Part shown: positions 22,995-34,772 of the stretch, piece by piece
How the letters are laid out: every line of letters begins with the position of its first letter
Position numbering within the stretch: the stretch's first letter is position 1
From: Eriocheir sinensis
Lineage: Eukaryota > Arthropoda > Malacostraca > Decapoda > Varunidae
Direction: 5' to 3'
Assembly: GCF_024679095.1 (NCBI RefSeq)
Contig: NC_066512.1
Span: 11,747,097-11,811,096, forward strand
DNA length: 64,000 nt
Notes under the pieces: generated by a model
Databases searched by the model: none
Told to the model about the DNA's origin: nothing
What the model saw: only the letters and a program-made list of their open reading frames with translations
Made by a program: the position numbers and the translations under genes

Positions 22995-23185
22995 CTGTGC
23001 TGGCGAGGGCGCGGGGCAGGGCCAGCACGCCTGAGCCGGACATCTCGGCCACAAGGAAGGCGGCGGCCACATACACGCCCAGGCCTTTGCCCGCTGGAGG
23101 TGGTGCAGGAGTGGCGGCGCTCGTGGTGGTGCTGGGGGTCTCGTCATTGGAGGTGGTGGTGGTGGTGTTGGATTCAGGCGCCTTG
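22995..23185 (-). CDS. Amino acid transporter (Aa_trans-like), exon B with first membrane helix
   Basis: Minus-strand exon of 191 bp. The acceptor is '...atcatcaccag' before CAAGG and the donor is CACAG before GTGAGC. The first base completes a codon left by exon A. About 35 Ser/Thr/Pro-rich residues follow, then AAAFLVAEMSGSGVLALP and a Gly split across the donor (phase 1). The Gly-Ser-Gly-Val-Leu-Ala-Leu-Pro helix is the hallmark of membrane segment 1 in the Aa_trans superfamily (SLC32/36/38-type carriers), which move neutral amino acids across membranes. The remaining ~10 helices were not found at lower coordinates, so later exons may lie outside the window. The exact subfamily is open. 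Confidence 0.72.
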
Positions 23186-23240
23186 CTGGTGATGATAACG
23201 CTTATATAAACCTATTTCCCGTAATTGGAAAAAAAAAAAG

Positions 23241-26200
23241 TAGTGGTGGTGGTGGTGGTGGTGATCTCATTTTTAGTGGTGGTGGTGGTGGAGACATTGT
23301 TAATAGTAGTGGTGGTGGTGGTGGTGGTGGAGACATTGTTAATAGTAGTGGTGGTGGTGGTGGAGACATTGTTAATAGTAGTGGTGGTGGTGGTGGTGGA
23401 GACATTGTTAATAGTAGTGGTGGTGGTGGTGGTGGAGACATTGTTAATAGTAGTGGTGGTGGTGGTGGTGGAGACATTGTTAATAGTAGTAGTGGTGGTG
23501 GTGGTGGAGACATTGTTAATAGTAGTTGTGGTGGTGGTGGTGGAGACATTGTTAATAGTAGTAGTGGTGGTGGTGGTGGAGACATTGTTAATAGTAGCTG
23601 TGGTGGTGGTGGTGGAGATATTGTTAATAGTAGTAGTGGTGGTGGTGGTGGAGACATTGTTAATAGTAGTGGTGGTGGTGGTGGTGGTGGAGATATTGTT
23701 AATAGTAGTGGTGGTGGTGGTGGTGGAGACATTGTTAATAGTAGTGGTGGTGGTGGTGGTGGAGACACTGTTAATAGTAGTGGTGGTGGTGGTGGTGGAG
23801 ACACTGTTAATAGTAGTGGTGGTGGTGGTGGTGGTGGAGACATTGTTAATAGTAGTGGTGGTGGTGGTGGTGGAGACATTGTTAATAGTAGTGGTGGTGG
23901 TGGTGGAGACATTGTTAATAGTAGTGGTGGTGGTGGTGGTGGAGACATTGTTAATAGTAGTGGTGGTGGTGGTGGTGGACACATTGTTAATAGTAGTGGT
24001 GGTGGTGGAGACATTGTTAATAGTAGTGGTGGTGGTGGTGGTGGAGACATTGTTAATAGTAGTGGTGATGGTGGTGGTGGAAACATTGTTAATAGTAGTG
24101 GTGGATGTGGTGGTGGAGACATTGTTAATAGTGGTGGTGGTGGTGGTGGAGACATTATTGTGGTGGTGGTGGTGGTGGAAACATTGTTAATAGTAGTGGT
24201 GGTGGTGGTGGTGGAGACATTGTTAATAGTGGTGGTGGTGGTGGAGACATTGTTAATAGTAGTGGTGGTGGTGGTGGTGGAAACATTGTTAATAGTAGTG
24301 GTGGTGGTGGTGACATTGTTAATAGTGGTGGTGGTGGTGGTGGAGACATTGTTAATAGTAGTAGTGGTGGTGGTGGTGGAGACATTGTTAATAGTAGTGG
24401 TGGTGGTGGTGGTGGAGACATTGTTAATAGTAGTGGTGGTGGTGGTGGAGACATTGTTAATAGTAGTGGTGGTGGTGGTGGTGGAGACATTGTTAATAGT
24501 AGTTGTGGTGGTGGTGGAGACATTGTTAATAGTAGTGGTGGTGGTGGTGGTGGTGACATTGTTAATAGTAGTTGTGGTGGTGGTGGTGGAGACATTGTTA
24601 ATAGTAGTGGTGGTGGTGGTGGTGGTGGAGACATTGTTAATGGTTGTTGTGGTGGTGGTGTAGATTTTGTTAATAGTAGTGGTGGTGGTGGTGGTGACAT
24701 TGTTAATAGTAGTGGTGGTGGTGGTGGTGGAGACATTGTTAATAGTAGTGGTGGTGGTGGTGGTGGAGACATTGTTAATAGTAGTTGTGGTGGTGGTGGA
24801 GACATTGTTAATAGTAGTTGTGGTGGTGGTGGTGGAGACATTGTTAATAGTAGTTGTGGTGGTGGTGGAGACATTGTTAATAGTAGTGGTGGTGGTGGTG
24901 GTGGTGACATTGTTAATAGTGGTGGTGGTGGTGGTGGAGACATTGTTGATAGTAGTAGTGGTGGTGGTGGAGACATTGTTAATAGTAGTTGTGGTGGTGG
25001 TGGAGACATTGTTAATAGTAGTTGTGGTGGTGGTGGTGGAAACATTGTTAATAGTAGTAGTGGTGGTGGTGGTGGAGACATTGTTAATAGTAGCTGTGGT
25101 GGTGGTGGTGGAGATATTGTTAATAGTAGTAGTGGTGGTGGTGGTGGAGACATTGTTAATAGTAGTGGTGGTGGTGGTGGTGGAGACACTGTTAATAGTA
25201 GTGGTGGTGGTGGTGGAGACATTGTTAATAGTAGTGGTGGTGGTGGTGGTGGAGACATTGTTAATAGTAGTGGTGGTGGTGGTGGTGGAGACATTGTTAA
25301 TAGTAGTGGTGGTGGTGGTGGTGGAGACATTGTTAATAGTAGTGGTGGTGGTGGTGGTGGAGACATTGTTAATAGTAGTGGTGGTGGTGGTGGAGATATT
25401 GTTAATAGTAGTAGTGGTGGTGGTGGTGGAGACATTGTTAATAGTAGTGGTGGTGGTGGTGGTGGAGACACTGTTAATAGTAGTGGTGGTGGTGGTGGTG
25501 GAGACATTGTTAACAGTAGTGGTGGTGGTGGTGGTGGAGACATTGTTAATAGTAGTGGTGGTGGTGGTGGTGGAGACATTGTTAATAGTAGTGGTGGTGG
25601 TGGTGGAGACATTGTTAATAGTAGTGGTGGTGGTGGTGGTGGTGGTGGTGGTGGTGGTGGAGACATTGTTAATAGTAGTGGTGGTGGTGGTGGTGGTGGT
25701 GGAGACATTGTTAATAGTAGTGGTGGTGGTGGTGGTGGAGACATTGTTAATAGTAGTGGTGGTGGTGGTGGTGGAGACATTGTTAATAGTAGTGGTGGTG
25801 GTGGTGGTGGTGGAAACATTGTTAATAGTAGTGGTGGTGGTGGTGGTGGTGACATTGTTAATAGTAGTGGTGGTGGTGGTGGTGGAGACATTGTTAATAG
25901 TAGTGGTGGTGGTGGTGGTGGTGGTGGAGACATTGTTAATAGTAGTGGTGGTGGTGGTGGAGACATTGTTAATAGTAGTTGTGGTGGTGGTGGTGGAGAC
26001 ATTGTTAATAGTAGTTGTGGTGGTGGTGGAGACATTGTTAATAGTAGTGGTGGTGGTGGTGGTGGAGACATTGTTAATAGTAGTGGTGGTGGTGGTGGTG
26101 GAGACATTGTTAATAGTAGTGGTGGTGGTGGTGGTGGAGACATTGTTAATAGTAGTGGTGGTGGTGGTGGTGGAGACATTGTTAATAGTAGTAGTGGTGG

Positions 26201-26330
26201 TAATGATGGTGGTGGAGGTGTTGTTAGTAGTTGTGGTGGTGAAGGCGGTGGTGGTGGTGATGATGGTGATAGAGACATTGTTAGTTGTATTGGTGGTGGA
26301 GGTGGTGGAGGTGGTGGTGGTGGTGGTGGG
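23241..26330. repeat. ~3-kb GGT-rich minisatellite in the transporter intron
   Basis: Units of about 30-39 bp consist of a variable (GGT)n followed by 'ggagacattgttaatagtag'. I estimate roughly 85 units to 26190, then a degenerate (GGT)n zone. Variants ('agttgtggtgg', 'gagacactgttaat', 'ggagatattgt') recur in clusters, pointing to block duplication. Most frames are open on both strands and give artefact polypeptides ([26 protein letters not shown]). Confidence 0.95.
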
Positions 26331-26366
26331 AGGGGGATTAGAAATTTTGCTGGCGATGATAGCGTG
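26331..26366 (-). other. Duplicate of the exon B 3' splice site and start, in phase
   Basis: On the minus strand 'gctatcatcgccag' then CAAAATTTC and (ACC)n mirrors the exon B start ('gttatcatcaccag' then CAAGGCGCC and (ACC)n). Fifteen of the 20 bases on the intron side agree. Used as an acceptor at 26349, it would keep the same phase as exon B ([11 protein letters not shown]). It looks like an old local duplication whose ACC tract seeded the minisatellite; function is unknown. Confidence 0.5.
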
Positions 26367-26472
26367 CATGAAATTTAAACCAACTCTCATAGCTGGAGTA
26401 GTGGAGACAGTGATGATGGTGGTGATGCTATCGTCGTTAGTAGCGGTGGTGATGCTGGTGTTGAAGGGAACT

Positions 26473-26690
26473 GCTGGTGCATGGCTAGAGGTAATAACAC
26501 AAACACTAACATTACGGCCATGGTTAACGTTGTGACTATAATATACATGAATATTAGACCTCGACTCCCCCCCCCCCACACACACACACACTCTTCTGCT
26601 CTGCTGGTACATGGCTAGAGGTGATAACACTTACACTAATATCTCGTCCATAGTTAATGTTGTAATGATATAAATGAACAACAGACCCGG
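26473..26690. repeat. Two direct repeats of ~90 bp
   Basis: 'ggtgcatggctagaggtaat' through 'catggttaacgttgtga' (from 26473) recurs as 'ggtacatggctagaggtgat' through 'catagttaatgttgtaa' (from 26604), separated by C-run and (CA)n. Confidence 0.75.
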
Positions 26691-26729
26691 GTTCCTACCC
26701 CCTCCCCGCTCCCCTGTTATCTGCCTTAC

Positions 26730-26823
26730 CTGTCCTCCCCGGCAGGTGTCGGGGCGACCGCTCCCTCAGCGTCCTTCTCCTTCCCTCCGTCTGCCTTTTC
26801 CAGGAACAGATGCTGATGGTGGT
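26730..26823 (-). CDS. Amino acid transporter (Aa_trans-like), exon A, N-terminal cytosolic part
   Basis: Minus-strand exon candidate of 94 bp between 'cctccctcag' and GGACAG with donor GTAAGG. The frame with two leading and two trailing bases stays open and reads HLFLEKADGGKEKDAEGAV, a charged stretch that suits the cytosolic N-terminus of such carriers. The last AG joins exon B's first C to make Ser, so the two exons are in phase. The (GA)n tract next to it provides a long CT-rich polypyrimidine tract upstream of the acceptor. No database-level similarity can be claimed for this exon alone, and an alternative acceptor (CATCAG before CATCTG) is possible. Confidence 0.55.
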
Positions 26824-26838
26824 CTGAGGGAGGGACAT

Positions 26839-27005
<167 letters not shown>

Positions 27006-27111
27006 TACAAAGACATTCAGACCACACATACTGGTCCAGACTAGGTGGTCTGTCCTTAAACCTATGTGAAATCATATTAAATTTAATGTCACTAGGACTT
27101 TGCATGTCTAA

Positions 27112-27709
27112 TTGACTCATCACTCACCTCTCACTTCCGTTACTAACAACCCCAGGTCTGCCCTATCGCCCACACCCAATCCTACCCTTCCACTTTGCCC
27201 AGTCCCTATTTCCTTTTCCTCCCTTTGCTCATCGCCTCCCGTTTCACCTGCCACCTCTACTTCTTCACTCCCTCCCGTTTCTTCTTCTTCATCATCACCA
27301 TCTTCACCTATCCCTTTATTTCCGCATTCACCACGTCATAGCCACACTTCCCTCCGACTATTAACAATTAATTTCTGTAGTATTAAAATAAAATAGCCCA
27401 ATTAGACCATCTAATCACCTCACATAACTCCGACATATAATAGTAGGGACTGAGACATGGTTGACTCCTTACGTTGACAGTAGTGAGCTTCTCCCTCCCC
27501 CCTTTAGTATGAAAGTTTTCCGTAAAGACCGCCCGACAGACCTCGGCAAAGGTGGCGGTGTTATCATCGCCACCAAGCCAGGTCTTTGTGTTAAGCATAG
27601 GCCTGACCTTGACACAGACTGCGAAATCACCTGGGTCCAGTTACAAACCTTCAACAGTAAATCGCTTCTTCTTGCTGCTCTTTACAGACCGCCTTCTACT
27701 AATACAGAC
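27112..27709 (+). pseudogene. LINE B, 5' part: leader and endonuclease start
   Basis: A Ser/Pro-rich leader ends in LRLLTINFCSIKIK, the usual first strand of a non-LTR endonuclease. A stop follows, and nearby frames continue with GTETWLTPYVDSSELLPP, GGGVIIATKPGL and LLLAALYRPPSTNTD. Coding stops exactly at 27709, where a poly-T run begins, and resumes at 31931. The interruption is an antisense LINE A-containing insertion. It is a different family from LINE A by sequence. Confidence 0.8.
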
Positions 27710-27730
27710 TTTTTTTTTTTTTTTTTTTTT

Positions 27731-30540
27731 ACAGCAAAGGAGACAGTTCAAGGGCACAAAAAAAGCAAACATTAATAAAGAAAAAAGCCCGCTACTCACT
27801 GCTCCTAAAAAGAATCCAAAGAGGTGGCCGAAAGATAGGTCAGTTTCGGGAGGAGAGGTGTCCTGATACCCTCCTCTTGAAAGAGTTCAAGTCGTAGGCA
27901 GGAGGAAATACAGATGAAGGAAGATTGTTCCAGAGTTTACCAGCGTGAGGGATGAAAGAGTGAAGATGCTGGTTAACTCTTGCATAAGGGGTTTGGACAG
28001 TATTGGGATGAGCATGAGTAGAAAGTCGAGTGCAGCGGGGCCGCGGGAGGAGGGGAGGCATGCAGTTAGCAAGTTCAGAAGAGCAGTCAGCGTGGAAATA
28101 TCGATAGAAGATAGAAAGAGAGGCAACATTGCGACGGAATTTAAGAGGTAGAAGACTATCAGTATGAGGAGGAGAGCTGATGAGACGAAGAGCCTTAGCC
28201 TCCACTCTGTCCAGAAGAGCTGTGGGAGTGGAGCCCCCCCACACCTGAGATGCATACTCCATACGAGGGCGGACAAGGCCCCTGTATATGGACAGCATCT
28301 GTGCAGGGGAGAAGAACTGGCGGAGACGGTACAGAACGCCCAGCCTCGAGGAAGCTGATTTAGTAAGAGATGAGATATGAAGTTTCCAGTTGAGATTTTC
28401 AGTTAAGGATAGACCGAGGATGTTTAGTGTTGAGGAAGGTGATAGCTGGGTGTTGTCAAAGAATAGGGGATAGTTGTTTGGAAGATTGTGTCGAGTGGAT
28501 AGGTGGAGAAACTGTGTTTTTGAGGCGTTGAAGGACACCAGGTTCTTCTTGCCCCAATCGGAAATAATAGTAAGGTCTGAGGCTAAGCGTTCTGCAGCCT
28601 CCAGCCTTGAGTCGTTAAGTTCCTGAAGGGTGGGTCTTCTATTAAAAGAAGTTGAATAATGCAGAGTGGAATCATCGGCGTAGGAATGGATAGGACAGTT
28701 CGTTTTGGAAAGAAGATCATCAATGAACAACAGAAAAAGAGTGGGAGATAGGACAGAACCCTGTGGGACACCACTGTCAATAGATTTAGGGGAAGAACAG
28801 TGACCGTCTACCACGGCAGAAATAGAACGGTCAGAAAGGAAACTGGAGATAAAGGTACAGAGAGAAGGATAGAAACCGTAGGAGGGTAGTTTAGAAAGCA
28901 AAGATTTGTGCCAGACCCTATCAAAAGCTTTTGATATGTCCAGCGCAATAGCAAAAGTTTCACCGAAACGGCTAAGAGAGGATGACCAAGAGTCAGTTAA
29001 GAAGGCTAGGAGATCACCAGTAGAACGCCCCTTGCGGAACCCATACTGGCGATCAGATAGAAGGTCAGAAGTGGAAAGGTGCTTTTGAATCTTTCGGTTA
29101 AGGATTGATTCAAAAGCTTTAGATAGACAAGAAAGTAAAGCAATAGGACGGTAGTTTGAGGGATTGGAGCGGTCACCCTTCTTAGGTACAGGCTGTATGA
29201 AGGCATACTTCCAGAAAGAAGGAAAGGTAGATGTTGACAGGCAGAGGCGAAAGAGTTTGACCAGGCAGGGTGACAGCACGGAGGCACAGTTTTTAAGGAC
29301 AATAGGAGGCACTCCATCAGGTCCATCAGCCTTCTGAGAATTGAGGCCAGAGAGGGCATAGAAAACATCATTTTGAAGAATCTTTATAACAGGCATAAAG
29401 GAGTCAGAGGGGGGATGAGTAGGAGGAATATGCCCAGAATCGTCCAGAGTGGAGTTTTTAGAAAAAGTTTGAGAGAAGAGTTCAGCCTTAGAGATAGATG
29501 AGACGGCAGTGTTGCCGTCAGGACTGAGGAGTGGAGGGAAAGATGAAGAAGTGAAGTTGGAGGAGATGTTTTTGGCTAAATGCCAGAAGTCACGGGAAGA
29601 GTTAGAGAAAGCAAGGTTTTGACATTTTCTATTAATGAAAGAATCTTTGGTTAGTCGGAGAATAGATTTGGCACGATTTCGGGCAGAAATGTAAAGTTCA
29701 TAATTAGCATTAGTTTGAAGGCTCTGGTACCTTTTGTGAGCTACCTCTCTATCATTGACAGCACGAGAACAAGCGTGATTAAACCAAGGCTTTTTAGCGT
29801 GAGGAGTAGAGAAAGAACGAGGAATGTATGCCTCCATTCCAGAGACAATCACCTCTGTGATGCGCTGAGCACACACAGAGGGGTCTCTATCCTGGAAGCA
29901 ATAATCATTCCACGGAAAATCGGAAAAGTACATCCTCAGGTCGTCCCACCGAGCTGAAGCAAAATGCCAGAAGCATCGCCTCTTCGATGGGACCAGAGGA
30001 TGTACAGGAGCGATAGGACAGGAAACAGAAATAAGGTTATGATCGGAGAAGCCCAACGGAGAGAACAGTTTGACAGAGTAAGCAGAAGGATTAGAGGTAA
30101 GGAAGAGGTCTAGAATGTTGGGCCTGTCTCCAAGACGGTCGGAAATACATGTAGGGTACTGAACCAACTGCTCTAGGTCGTTGAGGAGAGCAAAGTTGTA
30201 GGCTTGTTCACCAGGCTGGTCAGTGAAAGGGGATGAGAGCCAAAGCTGGTGGTGAATATTGAAATCTCCCAAGATGGAGATTTCAGCGAAGGGAGAGTGA
30301 GTCAAGATGTGCTCCACTTTAGAATTTAAATAGTCAAAGAATTTTACATAGTTAGTAGAGTTAGGAGTAGAGTTAGAGCTTTGGATTGAGATAGGATAGA
30401 GATAGTAGGAGGGAACAGAGTAGAGATGGTGTTCCACAGAATGAAAATTAGAACGAAGACCACGAATGTTGCAGAAATTGATAAGGAGGAGGTTCGAGGA
30501 GTTATTAGGACACCTCTCAAATCGGCAGCCAGAAGGGGAG
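27731..30540 (-). pseudogene. LINE A copy 2: longest reverse transcriptase frame in the window
   Basis: One minus-strand frame runs from about 30530 to a stop at 27840 (865 residues counted from 30437, a GTG; the frame is open further upstream). It has endonuclease [12 protein letters not shown] near residue 55 and SDHNLIS near 130. RT follows with [43 protein letters not shown] and the catalytic YADD near residue 580, then a C-terminal region ending HLSSRN. Compared with copy 1, about 45 endonuclease residues (KAGCC...ICAVY) are deleted, and the N-terminal Met region is shifted by an indel. RT appears intact while the endonuclease is damaged, so autonomous activity is unlikely. Confidence 0.9.
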
Positions 30541-31019
30541 TCCTCCCTGGGGGAATTTATGGTCCGCCATTTTGAATTTTGAATTTTGGGAAAAGGTGTG
30601 TGTGTTGTGTGAATGTAGTGTGGTGTAGAAAGAGAGAGGAACTGTCTTTAGAGAGCATGCTGAACTGCTCTCTGGTGTTGATGAGACAAAAGGGAAACGG
30701 TTAGTGAGGACATGGGAAGGGTCTTTGAAGGGCTTTTGCACCCTCCTCGCTTCCCATATATCCTCACCGGGAGTAGCTCACGCCCGTTCGGTAGGTGCAA
30801 TATAACTGATCGTTATATTGCTGCGCTAATGAAATTTCACTTTATATTTGCCGTTGCATTTCTTTATTGTATTCTATTTTAGTATTGTTATACATTCTTT
30901 ACGGTTTTATAACATAATTAACACCTCACGCAAAAAAATATATATTATTCGAAAAATAAAACGGATCAGCGCGAAGAAAACAAAATGTGAAAGATGATGT
31001 AACATGAAACGACGGGATA

Positions 31020-31420
<401 letters not shown>

Positions 31421-31521
31421 GTCCGCGAAATAATCCCAGAAGAGAAGAAATTGGAGATGACATAAAGAGAAAAGACAATGAAATATGAAAAAAAAAACAG
31501 AGAAACGGAAGGAATTAATAG

Positions 31522-31884
31522 GTCGGGAATACGTGTAGGGTGCTGGACCAACTGCTCTAGGTCGTTGAGGATAGCAAAGTTGTAGGCTTGTTCACCAGGA
31601 TGGTCAGTGAAAGAGAATGAAAGCCAAAGCTGGTGGTGAACATTGAAATCTCCTAGGATGGAGATTTCAGCGAAGGGAGAGTGGGTCAAGATGTGCTCCA
31701 CTTTAGAATTCAAATAGTCAAAGAATTTTACATAGTTGGTAGAGTTAGGTGAGAGATAAACAGCACAGATGTATTTAGTAATAGAATGACAGTGAAGTCT
31801 TAACCAGATGGTGGAAAATTCAAAGGAGTCAAGGTCGTGGGCACGAGAGCAAATGATGTCGTTGCGCACGTAGGCGCAACAACC
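31522..31884 (-). pseudogene. LINE A fragment, endonuclease domain, antisense
   Basis: The minus-strand frame reads [30 protein letters not shown] and ILGDFNVHHQLW, then stops being LINE A after HPTRIPD at 31522. It contains the endonuclease part deleted from LINE A copy 2. It is fused to the outer end of the right arm, so the junction is chimeric. Confidence 0.85.
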
Positions 31885-31930
31885 AGCTTTGGATTGAAAG
31901 AGATAGTATCCTAAATTTCAATCCAAAGCT
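31885..31930. repeat. 15-bp inverted repeat at the LINE A 5' end (hairpin)
   Basis: 'agctttggattgaaa' (31885-31899) and its exact complement (31916-31930) flank a 16-bp spacer. The right arm is the sense version of the same LINE A segment, so a short 5' inversion is likely. Beyond it LINE B resumes. Confidence 0.75.
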
Positions 31931-33894
31931 ATTTACACAATCTTCAAATTTCTCTTTCACGCATACAGGCAGACAAACACATCTGGATTACAGGTGATTT
32001 CAACCTCCCTGACATTGACTGGACTGCAATTTCCCCATTTGACCCTCCCGATGCTGACGTCCCCAACCCCATTATTCCCCACACAAACATACGCAAACTA
32101 CATGACACATTCACTGACATCATTCATATATTTTCACTCTCACAAACGGTACTCCAGCCAACATGAACACATGCTGTAACACGCCCCGCTGGCCACGGTG
32201 GCCCTTTGACCACAGCACACACACTTGACCTTTTTCTCACCAACAACATTCTTAACAGAAGAAACACTCTGGCTGTTCCAGGACTTAGTGACCATGACAT
32301 ACTCATCATTGAAGCTGACCTCCGACTAATTAGACATAATCAAAGACCAAGACAGATATTCCTTTATTCGAGGGCTGACTTAGACATAATCAAATAAGAC
32401 CAAACTGCTTTCAGCACTGACATTTTTTTGCGACAGACCCACACAAAAGACTTCCTTCCACCAACTGGAACAACTTGAAACACACCATACACGACTCAAT
32501 GAACAGACACATACCACAAAAAACACTCTTTAGTAGGCACACACTTCCCTGGTTTTCCAGGGAGCTACGCAAACAACATCGCAAGAAACAAAGACTCTAC
32601 AGACGGGTGCAGACATACAACACAACAGATAATTGGACCGCCTACAAAACCCACCAAAAGACACTTGCCAAAAATATAAGATTAGCGGAACGCAAACACA
32701 TAGCAACTTACCTCGCAGACAACGTAAGAAATAACAAAACAAACTTTTTCAAATTCTTAAAGGCGCGCAAACACGACACTAACACAATTACATCACTGAA
32801 AGACAACAATAACACCTTAGTAACCAGCCCACAACACAAAGCACAAATACTCAACACAGAGTTCCAATCGGTGTACACACAAGAAGACAACCTGACACCA
32901 AACATGCCACACAGCCCCTTTCCTCCGAGAGTCCCCCTTGACGGAGTACAGAAATTACTGGAAGGACTTGACACAACTAAATCCACTGGCCCCGACAACA
33001 TTCCCGCCCTCATCCTTAAATCCTTTGCCCCATCCTTGCCCCCATCCTTCAGGCCATATTCACCTAATCCCTATCATCCATCTAATTACCCTCTGATTGG
33101 CTTTTGGCAAACATTAATCCATTGTTCAAGACAAGTGACCGGACTGACCCAGCCAATTATCGCCCCATCTCACTAACATCGATTCCATATAAAATTTTTG
33201 AACACGTAATACTCAAACACATAATGAATCACCTTGACACAAACAGCATCAGTATTGACTCACAACACTGCTTTCGACCTAGACGCTTATGTGAATTGCA
33301 ACTTATTACTACATTTCACGACATTACGAGGCTACTTGACCGACGTGACATCAAACAAGTTGACACTATTGTGTTAGACTTTGCCAAAGCCTTCGACAAA
33401 GTCCCGCACAAAAGACTGACATTAAAATTGAAATGCTACGGTATTTCAGGACCTATTCTTCACTGGATCACTGCATTTCTTACTAACCGGACTCAACATG
33501 TTCTTCTTGACGGATCTTCATTTGACACTGTCCCTGTTTCTTCAGGTGTCCCACAAGGCACCGTTCTAGACCCCCTTCTTTTCCTCCTGTACATTAACGA
33601 TCTTCCACTATCAACGCCTAACTCTTCCACTAGATTATTTGCCGACGATAGTTTGCTGTTTAGAGCAGTAAAGACTAGTGACGACTGCAGACTACTACAA
33701 AAAGACTCGGACGCCCTCCAGCGGTGGGAGCGCACCTGGAAGATGCATTTCCTACCAAACAAATGTAAACTATTAAGATTCACCAGAGCTCACAACCCCA
33801 TCCATCACACTTACACTCTCCATAATTCAGACCTAGAATCAGTGCACACACACAAGTATCTTGGTGTTCACCTCTCAACTAACTTGAAATTCAA
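31931..33894 (+). pseudogene. LINE B, middle part: endonuclease and reverse transcriptase
   Basis: Coding resumes with IWITGDFNLPDIDW, then HTLDLFLTNNIL and GLSDHDILII (endonuclease end). After stops, a frame from 32475 has WFSRELRKQHRKKQ and TKSTGPDNIPALIL. The frame breaks near 33050-33105 and continues with DPANYRPISLTSIPYK, VLDFAKAFDKVPHKRL, SSGVPQGTVLDPLLF and the catalytic box LFADDSLLF, then KYLGVHLSTNLKF. At 33894 it is interrupted by LINE C. Several stops and shifts make it inactive, although the catalytic residues survive. Confidence 0.85.
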
Positions 33895-34469
33895 CGGCGG
33901 ATTGGCTTGGCCCACGGTGTTATGGCCTCACTCAGCACGAGTATATGGTGTTGTCAATACCTATGTAAAAGGACAAAGATCCGGATCTTCAAGTCGGTTG
34001 TACTCCCTGTCTTACTCTCTACCTGTGAGACATGGACACTAAATAGGGAGTTGGAGAGGCGGATTGGTGCCTTCGGTTATAAGTGTCTACGCAGAATCAT
34101 GGGATATCGTTGGAATGACTGTCAAACCGGCGATTACTCCGTGATACCAATTAGACATATATTACCATGCATAGTCCGTCAACGTCAACTGCTGCTATAT
34201 GGGTATGTTGCCACATGTGGCACGCAACCCAGAAGCTGACCCTGCTCATCGGGTTGTTTCTGAGACAATCCATACTGGAGGAGGACAGGGGGACGCCCAC
34301 AGAGCTTGTGGCTTGAGCAAGTTGATAGATTCTGCAAGGAGGCACTTCGGATGAGAAGGGGGCTGACATGAACACTTGTCCGGAGGAGCCCCCGGTCTTG
34401 GCGTCGTAGGGTGTGGCGAGGCGATGTGGCCCACTGCGTATGCCTCCATTGATTGATTGATTGATTGAC
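33895..34469 (+). pseudogene. LINE C (RTE-like) 3' fragment inserted in LINE B
   Basis: The frame from about 33898 reads RRIGLAHGVMASL, KIRIFKSVVLPVLLSTCETW and RIGAFGYKCLRRIMGYRW, a post-RT region distinct from LINE B. After a shift it decays into DPAHRVVSETIH. It ends in a short 'ttgattgattga' tandem repeat, the kind of 3' tail known from RTE-clade elements. The 5' part is missing, as is usual for LINE insertions. Clade is inferred. Confidence 0.8.
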
Positions 34470-34737
34470 TGATATTTCTCGAAAAGAATAGTCCGCCACT
34501 GGAACAGCTTTTTTGCAGCAGTTAATTCGGAAACGATCAACTCCTTTAAGCTTCGTATTGATCGTCACTTTGCTGCGAAAGGAGTGAACTATACGTATTC
34601 ACGAGTATGAACCGAAGTGCTTAATTCTTTTCTGCAGGTCACTCTAATGGCTGACGGATTATTTAAATCATTAAGAGCAGGCAGTCTTGCAATGAGCCAA
34701 CAGGCTTTCAGCTGCCTGCTCGTCCATGTTTCTATAT
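34470..34737 (+). pseudogene. LINE B, 3' end: C-terminal codons and 3' UTR
   Basis: After LINE C, a frame reads FSKRIVRHWNSFFAAV and ETINSFKLRIDRHF and ends at a stop (TGA) at 34608. It is the usual last block of CR1-type proteins and fits as the missing end of LINE B. The 3' UTR contains 'caataagccaacaggctttc'-like DNA ('gagccaacaggctttcagct') and leads into (TCC)n. Confidence 0.7.
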
Positions 34738-34772
34738 TTCCTCCTCCTCCTCCTCCTCCTCCTCCTCCTCCT
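34738..34772. repeat. (TCC)n microsatellite
   Basis: TCC triplets directly after the LINE B 3' UTR. Confidence 0.9.

Noticed and set aside
23241..26190. CRISPR array (regular repeats with spacers)
   Set aside because: The units are contiguous and the 'spacers' are only variable GGT runs. There are no cas-like genes and the DNA is eukaryotic.
23202..26630. 1,142-codon Thr/Pro-rich frame resembling a mucin or collagen-like protein
   Set aside because: It follows the GGT minisatellite exactly, and other frames on both strands are equally open. It sits in an intron of the transporter gene.
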